Shown here one piece after another: positions 7,585 through 18,977 of a stretch of DNA of 64,000 nucleotides. Numbering within the stretch: position 1 is the first letter of the stretch; each line of letters starts with the position of its first letter. Source of the DNA: Christensenella intestinihominis (lineage in GTDB: Bacteria; Bacillota; Clostridia; Christensenellales; Christensenellaceae); contig NZ_MAIQ01000004.1 of NCBI RefSeq assembly GCF_001678845.1, positions 124,001-188,000 of the forward strand. Reading direction: 5' to 3'. The translations under genes and the position numbers were made by a program. Below the pieces are notes generated by a model that was not told the DNA's origin, did no database searches, and saw only the letters and a list, made by a program, of their open reading frames with translations.

Positions 7585-8236
7585 AACAAGAGATCATACA
7601 AGAGGTCAGAAGAAAATGATGGTTTAAGAATCTGATTTCAGGGTATGATAATAGTAAGGACAGATGGACTTCGGCGGACAGTGGTCCGGAAGAAAATCTG
7701 AATGCAGAAAGAAAGGGCGTGATACCAATGTACGATTCCGAATGCGTGATATTGGGCACGCACGCACAATCCCAGAAGTAGGCTTTAAGGTCGCACGAAA
7801 GGGATCACGGAACAAAATTTTTTGAATTGGCGATTGACAGTTTGGAAATATCCGTGACGGTGGAAGCAAGGTTCCCGAAGATGCTGTGAAGAAAGCGGAG
7901 GGCAGGCCGGATTCCACGACAGAGTTGTAAAGAAAGCTCAGTGAAGGCGCCGAAAAAGCAAACGTATCGCGGGCGTTGTAGCCGCAAGGGGGTTTGAAGC
8001 AGTTTCAAACCAAATGTGCGTGGTGCCGGAGGTGCAGTTTGTTCGCAAGAAATGCGATACCGGAGCAACCGGTTGGTGCGTAAATATAGAAAAAGATGCT
8101 GCGTATCAATGTGGCGGTCGGCAGGAACCGATGGGGGATGCATGACCCGAAGGTATAGGCAGAGCGCAGGTGCACAAGAGTAAAATTAAATGTAAATATG
8201 ATAATGGGGTTTCCGAACGGAAACCCCATTTTTTGA
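7585..8236 (+). ncRNA. Candidate large structured non-coding RNA (about 650 nt)
   Basis: A 760-base gap between the acetyltransferase and helicase genes holds a promoter at 7550-7578 and a strong terminator at 8203-8234. No convincing ORF is present on either strand. Many stems are visible: 7593-7599 with 7643-7649 enclosing 7606-7610 with 7631-7635; CAGAT 7661-7665 with ATCTG 7696-7700 enclosing CTTC/GAAG and GGAC-AGTG-GTCC; CCAAT 7725-7729 with ATTGG 7751-7755; and an 8-bp hairpin 7991-7998 with 8004-8011. Purine-rich single-stranded linkers (GAAGAAA, GAAAG) separate them. Size and style recall the OLE, ROOL and GOLLD RNAs, but I cannot assign a class. It does not show the conserved parts of RNase P RNA, tmRNA or 6S RNA. 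Confidence 0.65.
8203..8234. terminator. Bidirectional terminator
   Basis: AATGGGGTTTCCG-AA-CGGAAACCCCATTTTTT. It ends the candidate large RNA and, in the other direction, follows the helicase stop codon. Confidence 0.9.
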
Positions 8237-8237
8237 T

Positions 8238-9365
8238 TTATGATACCGCTTCCGCTTTTGCTTCTTCCTCATTCTTTTCCCGGAAAATCCTGATGTGGAG
8301 CTTGCGTTCCAAATCCTTTATCTTGCCATGCTCCCGCGGCGTAATCAGCGTATATGCCTTCCCGTCTTTTCCTGCGCGTCCGGTTCGCCCGATGCGGTGC
8401 ACATAATAATCCGGCTTGTCCGGCACATCATAATTGATCACCATATCGATTTTTTCAATATCAAGCCCCCGGGCCGCAACATCCGTCGCGACAAGCACCT
8501 TTGTCCTTCCTTTGCGGAAGGTATTCATAATCGTATCCCGCTCCTTCTGGCGCATATCGCCGTGCAGGCAGGCCGAGGAAAATCCCCGGTGGTAAAGCTC
8601 TTTTTGCAGCTCCTTCACCTTGCGCTTGGTGTTGCAGAACACGAGCGTGAGCCTGGGATTGCAGCGGTTAATCAGCCCGCAGACCGCGTTTGATTTCCGC
8701 TTGGTCTGCATATAGGCCTGCTCCACCGTTTCGACCGGACGGTTCTGCTCCCCAATCTTAATACGAACCGGGTTTTTCTGGAACTGTTTTGCAATCGCCG
8801 TGATCTCTTTGTTCATTGTCGCCGAAAACAGCATGGTCTGGCGTTGCTCCGGCACAGAGGACAGTATTTCTTTCATATCGCCCAGGAAACCGTAATCCAG
8901 CATTTCGTCCGCCTCATCCATTACGACCGTGCGTACATTTTTCAGTTTCAGCACATTCCGGCTGATAAGGTCTTTTAAACGTCCGGGCGTTCCCACAACG
9001 ATTTGGGCCCCGCCGCGCAGCGCCTTGATTTGTATGCCTGCCGGCTGGCCGCCGTACACGCTTACCGTACGCACGCCGTGCATATGTGCGGAGAGCTCTG
9101 TCGCCACCTTTGCGGTCTGCATGGCAAGCTCGCGCGTCGGGCACAGGATCAGCGCCTGGACTTTCCTGTTCGGCGGAAAAATATTTTCCAGGATCGGAAT
9201 CATAAACGCGGCGGTCTTTCCCGTTCCCGTTTGCGCAAGACCAATCAGGTCTTTCTTTTCCAAAAGCGCCGGAAGCGTTTGCTCCTGGATAGGCGTGGGC
9301 TTTGCATAGCCTACGCGGTTAAGCGTTTTGTTCATTTCTTTTGACAATTGCATCGAAAAACTCAA
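8238..9365 (-). CDS. DEAD-box ATP-dependent RNA helicase
   Basis: About 375 residues, a minimal two-RecA-domain helicase without a long C-terminal extension. In order it has the Q motif (PTPIQEQTLPALL), motif I AQTGTGKT, Ia PTRELAMQ, motif II DEAD (VMDEADEMLD), motif III SAT, motif V ATDVAARGLDIE and motif VI HRIGRTGRAG. It unwinds short RNA duplexes, usually for ribosome assembly or RNA decay. I place the start at TTG 9365 because AGAGG sits seven bases before it; ATG 9353 is the alternative. The frame continues upstream through the leader terminator, which is not coding. It is convergent with the large RNA. Confidence 0.92.
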   Translation of the reverse strand: MSFSMQLSKEMNKTLNRVGYAKPTPIQEQTLPALLEKKDLIGLAQTGTGKTAAFMIPILENIFPPNRKVQALILCPTRELAMQTAKVATELSAHMHGVRTVSVYGGQPAGIQIKALRGGAQIVVGTPGRLKDLISRNVLKLKNVRTVVMDEADEMLDYGFLGDMKEILSSVPEQRQTMLFSATMNKEITAIAKQFQKNPVRIKIGEQNRPVETVEQAYMQTKRKSNAVCGLINRCNPRLTLVFCNTKRKVKELQKELYHRGFSSACLHGDMRQKERDTIMNTFRKGRTKVLVATDVAARGLDIEKIDMVINYDVPDKPDYYVHRIGRTGRAGKDGKAYTLITPREHGKIKDLERKLHIRIFREKNEEEAKAEAVS

Positions 9366-9390
9366 ATCATTACCTCTTTCCCATTTCAGC

Positions 9391-9426
9391 AAAAAAATAA
9401 GACCCTGCTTCTCAAAGCAAGGTCTT
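9391..9426 (-). terminator. Leader terminator (attenuator) of the helicase gene
   Basis: On the minus strand AAGACCTTGCTTTGAGAAG and CAGGGTCTT form a hairpin followed by seven Ts. It lies between the helicase promoter (9455-9483) and its start codon, so most transcripts should stop here unless antitermination occurs. Confidence 0.7.
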
Positions 9427-9454
9427 TTTATCAATCTACTTTGTATACTTCTGA

Positions 9455-9483
9455 AGTATAGCACACTTTCCGCCGTTTGTAAA
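9455..9483 (-). promoter_or_regulatory. Helicase promoter
   Basis: TTTACA, 17 bases, TATACT on the minus strand. The -35 is one mismatch from consensus. The transcript has a leader of about 80 bases containing the attenuator hairpin. Confidence 0.8.
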
Positions 9484-9495
9484 ACGCGGGATGCA

Positions 9496-9528
9496 AAAAA
9501 CGCTCCCGCAATATTGCGGGAGCGTTTT
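9496..9528 (-). terminator. PFOR terminator
   Basis: AAAACGCTCCCGCAATATTGCGGGAGCGTTTTC, a perfect hairpin directly after the PFOR stop codon. Confidence 0.9.
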
Positions 9529-9546
9529 CTTTCTTTGCCTGAACGG

Positions 9547-13080
<3,534 letters not shown>

Positions 13081-13103
13081 TTAAAAACATTCGCAACATT
13101 ATA

Positions 13104-13133
13104 ATTATAGTATTGCGGGCACCGAAAAGTCAA
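13104..13133 (-). promoter_or_regulatory. PFOR promoter
   Basis: TTGACT, 18 bases, TATAAT on the minus strand, about 50 bases before the PFOR start codon. Close to consensus, as expected for a highly expressed central enzyme. Confidence 0.8.
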
Positions 13134-13262
13134 GGTGAAACGCCGCTATATCCCCTTTTTTTGAAATTTCATCCACAGGATGCGAGGGGGTTGCAATTTA
13201 TCCGTATGTACGTACATTTTTTATTTTCGGGAAAGAAATGCTTTTCTCCCCAAAGCTATGCC

Positions 13263-13291
13263 TTGTGCTCCCTTTTTTCCTATGCTATACT
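13263..13291 (+). promoter_or_regulatory. folT promoter
   Basis: TTGTGC, 17 bases, TATACT, about 20 bases before the THF riboswitch aptamer. Confidence 0.75.
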
Positions 13292-13312
13292 GAAAGCACA
13301 ACAGAAAAATGT

Positions 13313-13407
13313 GCAGAGTAGATTTTGCGCGTTAAGTGTATCAGGATGGGATGTCGCCTGATAACGAAAAGGCCCTTGGCCTTGCGGTGCAAAGTCGCGT
13401 CCGCTGC
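13313..13407 (+). promoter_or_regulatory. Tetrahydrofolate (THF) riboswitch aptamer
   Basis: The conserved segments of the THF class follow in order: GCAGAGTAGA, then GCGCGTTAAGTG, then GGGATGTCGCC inside the P3 loop, then AACGAAAAGG, and the closing GCGGTGCAAAG...CGTCCGCTGC. P1 pairs GCAG at 13313 with CTGC at 13404-13407. The layout closely matches published folT aptamers. It sits in the leader of a folate ECF S component, the classic target. It should sense reduced folate and adjust folate uptake. Confidence 0.93.
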
Positions 13408-13439
13408 TCACAAAAGAAGATTCTTTGAGGCGGCTTTTT
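13401..13439 (+). terminator. Expression-platform terminator of the THF riboswitch
   Basis: CCGC-tg-CTC-aca-AAAGAA-ga-TTCTTT-GAG-GCGG followed by CTTTTT. Its 5' arm overlaps the 3' strand of aptamer P1, so aptamer closure and terminator formation compete. Confidence 0.7.
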
Positions 13440-13513
13440 GCTTATCAGCATTCCGGCCGACAGCCTTTCTTTTGTAGAAGCGTTGCCATTTTTACGAAAG
13501 GGAGGTTATTTTT

Positions 13514-14068
13514 ATGTCCAAAATCAGTCCAAAAACCCTGCGCCTTGTGTATTGCGCAACCTTTATCGCCATTGCCGTCGTCGTCGGCAGCTTCCTGTCT
13601 TTTTACCTGACGGAAAGCATCAAATTCAACCTTGCGCCCGTGGTCATTATGCTGACGGGCGCGGTGCTCGGCCCTGTTTGGGGCGCGGCGGCGGGCGGCG
13701 TGACCGACCTGCTGTCCTTCCTCATCGGTACGGCGGCGAAGCCCGGTCCTTATTTTCCCGGCTTTACGGTGACAATGATCCTCTACGGCCTTATTTCCGG
13801 GCTGGTTTTTTACAGGAAGAAACGCCCGGCCGAGGTGCCGTCCATTGCGAAAATTTCCCTCGGCACGGCGCTTACGCAGACGGTCTGTTCCCTGCTGATT
13901 AATTCCTTCTGGAACTACCTGCTGTACGGGCCGACTTACCTTGTGGTGCTTACAACGCGCCTGCCCTCCACATATATCATGTGCGCGGTGTACATCGTCC
14001 TGATGTGCATACTCCTGAAAAACAAGCGGAAAATGTTTAAATCCCTGTATATGCCCGCCGCGGCATAA
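13514..14068 (+). CDS. folT: Folate ECF transporter S component
   Basis: 184 residues with about five or six membrane helices, the size of an ECF substrate-binding S component. FNLAPVVIMLTGAVLGPVWGAAAGGVTDLLSFLIG and the following SGLVFYRKK are typical of the FolT group. It binds folate and works with the shared EcfA/EcfA'/EcfT energising module, which is encoded elsewhere. GGGAGG precedes the ATG. The THF riboswitch upstream strongly supports the substrate. A terminator follows at once, so it is a single-gene unit. Confidence 0.93.
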   Translation: MSKISPKTLRLVYCATFIAIAVVVGSFLSFYLTESIKFNLAPVVIMLTGAVLGPVWGAAAGGVTDLLSFLIGTAAKPGPYFPGFTVTMILYGLISGLVFYRKKRPAEVPSIAKISLGTALTQTVCSLLINSFWNYLLYGPTYLVVLTTRLPSTYIMCAVYIVLMCILLKNKRKMFKSLYMPAAA

Positions 14069-14082
14069 ATACGGACCGGCAG

Positions 14083-14107
14083 AAAGCGGCACATCCGCCG
14101 CTTTTTT
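14083..14107 (+). terminator. folT terminator
   Basis: AAAGCGGC-ACATCC-GCCGCTTTTTT hairpin 15 bases after the stop codon. Confidence 0.88.
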
Positions 14108-14188
14108 GTTTGCCGTTTTTCCCGCGGGAATCCAGCGCGCCAAAACAAATGCCCGGCAAAGGAAACGTATATAAACCCCGTGAAACGT

Positions 14189-14218
14189 GAAAAGCCGGTT
14201 CTCGCGAACCGGCTTTTC
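14189..14218. terminator. Strong hairpin, possible terminator
   Basis: GAAAAGCCGGTTC-TCGC-GAACCGGCTTTTC, a 13-bp stem between folT and speE. The T runs on either side are only four bases, so termination is likely but not certain. It is the first hairpin downstream of speE. Confidence 0.55.
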
Positions 14219-14274
14219 AAAAAATAATAAAAGGGTGGGGATTGACATATCCTAGTCTCCTAAGATATGGTTTC

Positions 14275-14303
14275 ATTTTATACTACATCCCTGCATATTG
14301 CAA
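14275..14303 (-). promoter_or_regulatory. Orphan promoter between speE and folT
   Basis: TTGCAA, 17 bases, TAAAAT on the minus strand. It is followed by AGGAG and an ATG at 14248 (MSIPTLLLFFEKP...), whose frame runs into the hairpin at 14189-14218. No annotated gene is served by it. Confidence 0.5.
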
Positions 14304-14339
14304 GTAGTATTTTGTTAATAATTTGTAAATCCTGCCGTT

Positions 14340-15209
14340 TCATTTTTTGCGCGCCGTTTCAAGCCTTTTGAGCACATAGTTCGGCAGCGCAAAACAGCCG
14401 CGGTGGAGCTCCGTATTATAATAACCTGTGGAAAGGCCGAGCGCGTTCCACGCATCCGCGTCAAAGGAAAGAGGATCGCGATCCCGGGATGCAAACCCGA
14501 ACAGCCAGTGCCCGGAGGCGTAGGTTGGCATATGGAACTGGTACACCCTGCATATGGGGAATACCGAGGAAAGCTTCTTGTGCGCGCGCTCCATCTCCAC
14601 TGCGTCTCCCTCATAATAAGGGCTCTCATGCTGGTTCACCATGACCCCGCCGGGCGCGAGGAGCCTCGCGCAGTCTTCGTAGAACGCCTGTGAAAAGAGC
14701 CCTTCCCCCACCCCGACGGGATCGGTGGAATCAATCAGGATCAGGTCGTATTTTTCCTGCGCATCACGCACAAAGGCAATGCCGTCGCAATAATGCAGCG
14801 ATACGCGCGGATCATTCAGCTTGCAGGCGGTCCTGGGAAGGTATTCCCCGCACAGGTCGACCACCATTTGGTCGATTTCCACCATATCGATATGGCGGAT
14901 TCCCGGATACCGCACAAGCTCGCGCACCGCGCCGCCGTCCCCGCCGCCGATAATAAGCGCCTTTCGGGCGTCCGGGTTTACCGCCATCGGCAGGTGCACC
15001 AGCATTTCATGATAGATGAATTCATCGCGCTCCGTCAGCATGATAAAACCGTCCAGCGTAAAAAAACGCCCGTATTCATAAGAATCATAAAAATCAATTT
15101 TCTGGAACTCGCTTTTGGTATCGACAAAATGGTCTTTTACCTTAATGCCGAACTTTGCGTTTTCCGTAAAATATTCATAAAACCAATCATTTTTTGAAAT
15201 TCCTGCCAT
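14340..15209 (-). CDS. speE: Spermidine synthase (polyamine aminopropyltransferase)
   Basis: 289 residues. It transfers the aminopropyl group of decarboxylated AdoMet to putrescine. Motifs seen: [23 protein letters not shown], the AdoMet-binding loop [19 protein letters not shown], the acidic ligand site [16 protein letters not shown], and the catalytic region [12 protein letters not shown]. The gene overlaps speD by 23 bases, so the two are translationally coupled. No terminator directly follows; the nearest hairpin is at 14189-14218. Confidence 0.95.
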   Translation of the reverse strand: MAGISKNDWFYEYFTENAKFGIKVKDHFVDTKSEFQKIDFYDSYEYGRFFTLDGFIMLTERDEFIYHEMLVHLPMAVNPDARKALIIGGGDGGAVRELVRYPGIRHIDMVEIDQMVVDLCGEYLPRTACKLNDPRVSLHYCDGIAFVRDAQEKYDLILIDSTDPVGVGEGLFSQAFYEDCARLLAPGGVMVNQHESPYYEGDAVEMERAHKKLSSVFPICRVYQFHMPTYASGHWLFGFASRDRDPLSFDADAWNALGLSTGYYNTELHRGCFALPNYVLKRLETARKK

Positions 15210-15936
15210 AAAAAATCTCCTTCATTTCCCGTTCGAGGTTCCTCTCGATGCGCGCGCGCGTTTTTTCCTTGAGGTCCGCCGCGTCCAAATTAAAAAGGTA
15301 ATTGTCAAGATCGTATTCTTTCAAAATCATGCTCGTATGAAAAATGCGCTCCTCGTATAAATTAACGTCGTAGGTTTCATACTTTTTGAGGATTGAGCCG
15401 GGGATGTAATCCTGGATGGACATGATATCGTGGTCCATGAATACCTTGCCGCCCTCTTCCGTGCGGGTGAACCCGCGCACACGGTAATCCATGGTAATGA
15501 TATCCGAATCGAAGCTCGTGATAAGCTTTTCGAGCGTTTTGAGGGGCGATATTTCCCCGCAGGTGGAAACGTCGATATCCGCACGGAAGGTACAAACCCC
15601 GTTTTGCGGATGGCTTTCCGGATAAGTGTGCACCGTAAGGTGGCTTTTGTCAAGATGCCCCACAAGGCTCGCGGGCACCTCTTCTTCCGCAATCAGCATA
15701 GTGACGGACGCCCCCTGCGGTTCGTAGTCCTGTTCTGCGATGTTCAGCACCTGGGCGCCGATCCGGCGCGCCACATCCGTGAGGATTTCCGTCAGGCGGC
15801 GCGCATTATAGCATTCGTCAATATATTCAATATAACTGCGCCTGTCTTCCTTGGTGTTGGCGTAGCAAATGTCGTACAGGTTAAAACTCAGCGTTTTCGT
15901 AAGGTTGTTAAATCCATATAATTTCAGTTTTTGCAA
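15187..15936 (-). CDS. speD: S-adenosylmethionine decarboxylase proenzyme (enterobacterial type)
   Basis: 249 residues from a TTG start, matching the long SpeD class of E. coli rather than the short Bacillus type. The family N-terminus K-K-L-K-L-x-G-F-N-N-L-T-K aligns with translation from TTG at 15936, which has GGAGG six bases upstream; the upstream ATG at 15951 would put the Shine-Dalgarno inside the gene. [17 protein letters not shown] holds the Lys-Ser autocleavage site that forms the pyruvoyl group. It supplies decarboxylated AdoMet to SpeE encoded just downstream. Confidence 0.95.
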   Translation of the reverse strand: MQKLKLYGFNNLTKTLSFNLYDICYANTKEDRRSYIEYIDECYNARRLTEILTDVARRIGAQVLNIAEQDYEPQGASVTMLIAEEEVPASLVGHLDKSHLTVHTYPESHPQNGVCTFRADIDVSTCGEISPLKTLEKLITSFDSDIITMDYRVRGFTRTEEGGKVFMDHDIMSIQDYIPGSILKKYETYDVNLYEERIFHTSMILKEYDLDNYLFNLDAADLKEKTRARIERNLEREMKEIFYGRNFKK

Positions 15937-16247
15937 ACCATGCCTCCGCATACGGAATTGTTTTATTTATGACTTCGGGATAGGATCGTCGGCTGCGGCG
16001 AGCTCCCGCACGCGCGTAAAGTCATAATTTTATTATATATCAACGTTCATGAAATGGAAACCATTTCTCCTTTCCCCGGCAATCACACTTTTATCATTTT
16101 TTGGCTGTGCTTCCTTTTGACGGCTATATATTTGCCTTTTCAGGTCATCTATCATAAGTATTACCAAGCAAAGCAATATTTGCAGGCCCAAGAAATACCT
16201 GATGAATCAAGGTTGGTCTGCTCATGCAACAAAAAAGGAGGAGCAAC
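15937..16247. other. Intergenic region between speD and the Rrf2 gene
   Basis: About 310 bases. The minus strand has a plausible speD promoter, TTTCCA, 17 bases, TATAAT (16032-16060). The plus strand has a 65-codon frame at 16054-16251 with one hydrophobic stretch, but it lacks a ribosome binding site and runs into the Rrf2 Shine-Dalgarno, so I do not call it. No clear operator was seen. Confidence 0.5.
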
Positions 16248-16700
16248 ATGAAATTCCAACTCGCAACAGATTACGCAATACGCATCCTGTGTTACCTGTA
16301 TGAAAACAACAACAGGCTCTCCACAGCGACCCATTTATCGGAAAAACTTGGAATTACGTATCTGTATTTTATGAAACTGACAGGCGTATTGAAGCACGCC
16401 GGGCTGATCCAATCGGTGCAGGGCTGCAACGGCGGCTACCAGCTTGCAAAAAACGCGGAAAACGCAACGCTTTACGACGTAGTTAAAGTGACCGAGGGCG
16501 ATGTGCGGATCAACCGGTGCCTCGAGGAGGATCGTTTTTGCAGCAGGAATGCCGCAGAATGGTGCACCGTGCACACCTTCTTCCAGGAGCTCCAGGATGG
16601 TTTTATCGAGCGCCTTAACAGCGTACGTATTTGCGACCTGTGCCAAAAGACGGGAGAGCAGAAGGCCGCCGCGCAGCAATACGCGGAACTAAACGTATAA
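16248..16700 (+). CDS. Rrf2-family transcriptional regulator with a probable Fe-S site
   Basis: 150 residues with an N-terminal winged helix (FQLATDYAIRILCYLYENN, LGITYLYFMKLTGVLKHAGLI) and the dimer helix typical of IscR, NsrR and CymR. Cys91, Cys98 and Cys106 sit in the ligand loop, where IscR has Cys92, Cys98 and Cys104, so an Fe-S cluster or redox sensing is likely. Two more cysteines (129 and 132) lie near the C-terminus. AAAGGAGGAG precedes ATG at 16248. It is not next to an isc or suf operon, so its targets cannot be inferred. Confidence 0.9.
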   Translation: MKFQLATDYAIRILCYLYENNNRLSTATHLSEKLGITYLYFMKLTGVLKHAGLIQSVQGCNGGYQLAKNAENATLYDVVKVTEGDVRINRCLEEDRFCSRNAAEWCTVHTFFQELQDGFIERLNSVRICDLCQKTGEQKAAAQQYAELNV

Positions 16701-16747
16701 ACGGGCGGGCTTTTTCGTGCAGTTTACATGAAGGCCAGGCGGTATAA

Positions 16748-16779
16748 AAAACGGATGTGCAGCTTTGCACATCCGTTTT
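16748..16779. terminator. Bidirectional terminator
   Basis: AAAACGGATGTGCAGCTTTGCACATCCGTTTT hairpin between the convergent Rrf2 and deacetylase genes. Confidence 0.88.
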
Positions 16780-16798
16780 AACATCCGTTCCAATTAAA

Positions 16799-17782
16799 TT
16801 ATTCTTCGCTTTCCACTTCGGGCGACTGTGAGCCGCTTGCCGTGCTTTCTGCCGCTTCCTTTGCCGTCGGCGCATGGCCAAAGCGGTATTCGATATCTTT
16901 CCCGCGAATCTCGGCAATCTGCATCATCTGCGTAACCGTAACAAATTTATAGCCTTCATCCTTCAGTGCTTTAATGATCCTGTCGTACGCGGCTACCGTT
17001 GTGGCGTGGATATCGTGCGACAAAACAATGGCCCCGTCCTGCACGTATCCGCCGTCCGGCGTGCCGTTGACCACGTGGTCGTATACAATATCCGGGTCAC
17101 GGTTTTCCTTCTTCCAATCGTTCGGGTCCACCGACCACAAAATCTGCTCGCGGCCGGTCTGCTCCGCCATATCCTCCGACATGGAGCCGTACGGCGGACG
17201 GTCGATCAGCGCCCGCAGGCCTGTCGCCGCTTCAATCGCGTCGTTGGCTTTCCCGTACTGGTTCGTCATGATTTCATCGAGCGAAAGCGTCATCAGGTCC
17301 GTATGGTCCCAGCTGTGCGTGCCGATTTCGTGTCCTTCGTCATAGACGCGCTTCACGATATCCGGATACTCTTCCACATTGGTCCCGACCATGAAGAACG
17401 TTGCGACCACGTCGTTTTCCTTCAGGATATCAAGCAGCTTGGGCGTATTCTCCGGATGCGGGCCGTCGTCAAAAGTAAGCGCCACCACTTTATCGTTTAG
17501 CGGGTCTATCCCTTCAAGGCTCTTTGGAGGCATATACCCTTCCTTGGCCTGCAGCTGCGCAAGGTTTGTGGTTACCTCGGGAGTCGGGTCCGGCGTTGGC
17601 TCCGGTGTTGCCGTCGGGTCCGGCGTTGCTTCCGCGGACGGCTCTTCGGAGGGAGTCGTGGTAATTACCGTCGGTACGGCGGCGGATTCCGCCGCGCTTC
17701 CCGCGCCGCCGCAGCCCGCCATAAAAGCGCACGCCATCAGCGCCGCGAGTACCATAGAAATCAGCTTAATTTTTTTACTCAT
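16799..17782 (-). CDS. Lipoprotein polysaccharide deacetylase (NodB domain), copy 1
   Basis: 327 residues. Lipobox C-A-F-M-A-G-C (Cys24), a Pro/Thr-rich spacer (about 45-70), a short QLQAKEGYMPPKSLEGIDPLNDK adaptor shared by all three copies, then a NodB domain: TFDDGP (103-108), HSWDH (156-160), RPPYG (195-199), DPNDW and LSHDIH. All metal and catalytic motifs are intact. It should deacetylate an N-acetylated wall glycan, probably peptidoglycan, at the outer face of the membrane. It has its own promoter, and copies 2 and 3 follow upstream in tandem. Confidence 0.9.
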   Translation of the reverse strand: MSKKIKLISMVLAALMACAFMAGCGGAGSAAESAAVPTVITTTPSEEPSAEATPDPTATPEPTPDPTPEVTTNLAQLQAKEGYMPPKSLEGIDPLNDKVVALTFDDGPHPENTPKLLDILKENDVVATFFMVGTNVEEYPDIVKRVYDEGHEIGTHSWDHTDLMTLSLDEIMTNQYGKANDAIEAATGLRALIDRPPYGSMSEDMAEQTGREQILWSVDPNDWKKENRDPDIVYDHVVNGTPDGGYVQDGAIVLSHDIHATTVAAYDRIIKALKDEGYKFVTVTQMMQIAEIRGKDIEYRFGHAPTAKEAAESTASGSQSPEVESEE

Positions 17783-17823
17783 TCATTATTCCTTTCAGCG
17801 GTTTTGGGGGAACCGCCGTTTCA

Positions 17824-17852
17824 ATTATAATACACCTTCCGTAAGCTTGTAA
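17824..17852 (-). promoter_or_regulatory. Promoter of deacetylase copy 1
   Basis: TTACAA, 17 bases, TATAAT on the minus strand. The hairpin AAACACCGGT/ACCGGTGTTT, which can end copy 2 transcription, touches its -35. Confidence 0.8.
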
Positions 17853-17904
17853 ACACCGGTTACCGGTGTTTCCCAATAAGGCCCGGAATGATTCCCTCTT
17901 TTTC

Positions 17905-18828
17905 TTATTCCTCCCCGGCGGTTTTCCCGGCAGCGGGCGCGCTCTTAAACAAATAATCGAGCGATTCTCCCCTAATTTCCGCGATCTGCATCATTTGCGA
18001 AACGGTCACAAATTTATAGCCCTTTCCCTTCAGCTCGGGAATAATGCGCGCGTATGCGTCCACCGTGGACTGGTAGATTTCGTGGGAAAGGATAACCGCG
18101 CCGTCCTGTACGGCGCCCCCGTTCCAGCCGTTCATAACATGCTCGTAAACCGCATCCGCATCCTTATATTTCCAATCCTCCGGGTCAACCGACCAGATGA
18201 TCTGTTCCCGGCCGATTTCCACCGCCGTTTCTTCGCTCATTCCGCCCCCCACCGGACGGTCGAACAGGGTACGCAGTCCCGTGGCCGTTTCGATGGCATC
18301 ATTTGCCTGCGTATATTGGGCGAGGATTTCATCCGCCGAGAGCGTTGACCACGTTTTTTCCGGATGGGTATAGCTGTGGGTTCCGATTTCATGGCCTTCT
18401 TCGTATTCGCGTTTCACAACATCCGGATACTGCTCCACAAGGTTCCCGACCACAAAAAACGTCGCAACCACGCCGTTTTCCTTCAAAACATCCAAAAGCT
18501 CGGGCGTTTTAACCGGGTTGGGACCGTCGTCAAACGTCAGCGCGATTACCTTATCGTTTAACGGATCGATGCCCTCGAGGCTTTGGGCCTCCATAAACCC
18601 GTCCTTCGACTGGAGCTGGGGAATATCCGTTACGGGCTCCGGCGTGGGGCTGGGCGTCGGCCCGGGCGTCGCCGCGGGCACGGAAGCCCGGGGCTCGTCT
18701 TCCGCGGCTGCGGATTGCCCGCTCGTGATAACCGTAGGCGCCGCAGAAGCCGCGTTTCCAAGGCTGCACCCCGCAAGCAACGCGGCGCATATCATTATCG
18801 TCAAAATGATACCGACTGTTTTTTTCAT
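17905..18828 (-). CDS. Lipoprotein polysaccharide deacetylase (NodB domain), copy 2, diverged motifs
   Basis: 307 residues with lipobox A-L-L-A-G-C (Cys21), a Pro-rich spacer and the same adaptor (QLQSKDGFMEAQSLEGIDPLNDK). The NodB motifs TFDDGP (98-103) and HSYTH (151-155) are intact. Motif 3 reads RPVGG instead of RPPYG, and motif 5 reads LSHEIY instead of LSHDIH. The metal ligands are kept, so activity is possible, but substrate or rate may differ from its neighbours. Own promoter at 18869-18897. Confidence 0.88.
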   Translation of the reverse strand: MKKTVGIILTIMICAALLAGCSLGNAASAAPTVITSGQSAAAEDEPRASVPAATPGPTPSPTPEPVTDIPQLQSKDGFMEAQSLEGIDPLNDKVIALTFDDGPNPVKTPELLDVLKENGVVATFFVVGNLVEQYPDVVKREYEEGHEIGTHSYTHPEKTWSTLSADEILAQYTQANDAIETATGLRTLFDRPVGGGMSEETAVEIGREQIIWSVDPEDWKYKDADAVYEHVMNGWNGGAVQDGAVILSHEIYQSTVDAYARIIPELKGKGYKFVTVSQMMQIAEIRGESLDYLFKSAPAAGKTAGEE

Positions 18829-18868
18829 TTTACTGTCCTTTCGTCTGTCTCGGAATATCGTTCTTTAG

Positions 18869-18897
18869 ATTATAGTGCACTTGTATCAAAGTTGCAA
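18869..18897 (-). promoter_or_regulatory. Promoter of deacetylase copy 2
   Basis: TTGCAA, 17 bases, TATAAT on the minus strand. Confidence 0.8.
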
Positions 18898-18925
18898 ACT
18901 CGATTCCGTAACCGCTGTATACCCG

Positions 18926-18961
18926 CAAAAAAAGGACAGCCCCTAAGCCCGGCCGTCCTTT
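18926..18961 (-). terminator. Terminator of deacetylase copy 3
   Basis: AAAGGACGGCC-GGGCTTAGG-GGCTGTCCTTTTTTT on the minus strand, directly after copy 3. Confidence 0.8.
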
Positions 18962-18977
18962 CGTTTTCACGGTTTGC

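Noticed and set aside
7517-8229. Several minus-strand ORFs of 74-112 codons
   Set aside because: No ribosome binding sites, no conserved features, odd composition; they lie antisense to the candidate structured RNA.
7585-8236. RNase P RNA, tmRNA, 6S RNA or group II intron
   Set aside because: The conserved segments of these RNAs were not seen and no intron-encoded protein or domain V was found.
16054-16251. 65-codon ORF with one hydrophobic stretch
   Set aside because: No Shine-Dalgarno, and it ends across the Rrf2 ribosome binding site and start codon; the speD promoter also lies at its start.
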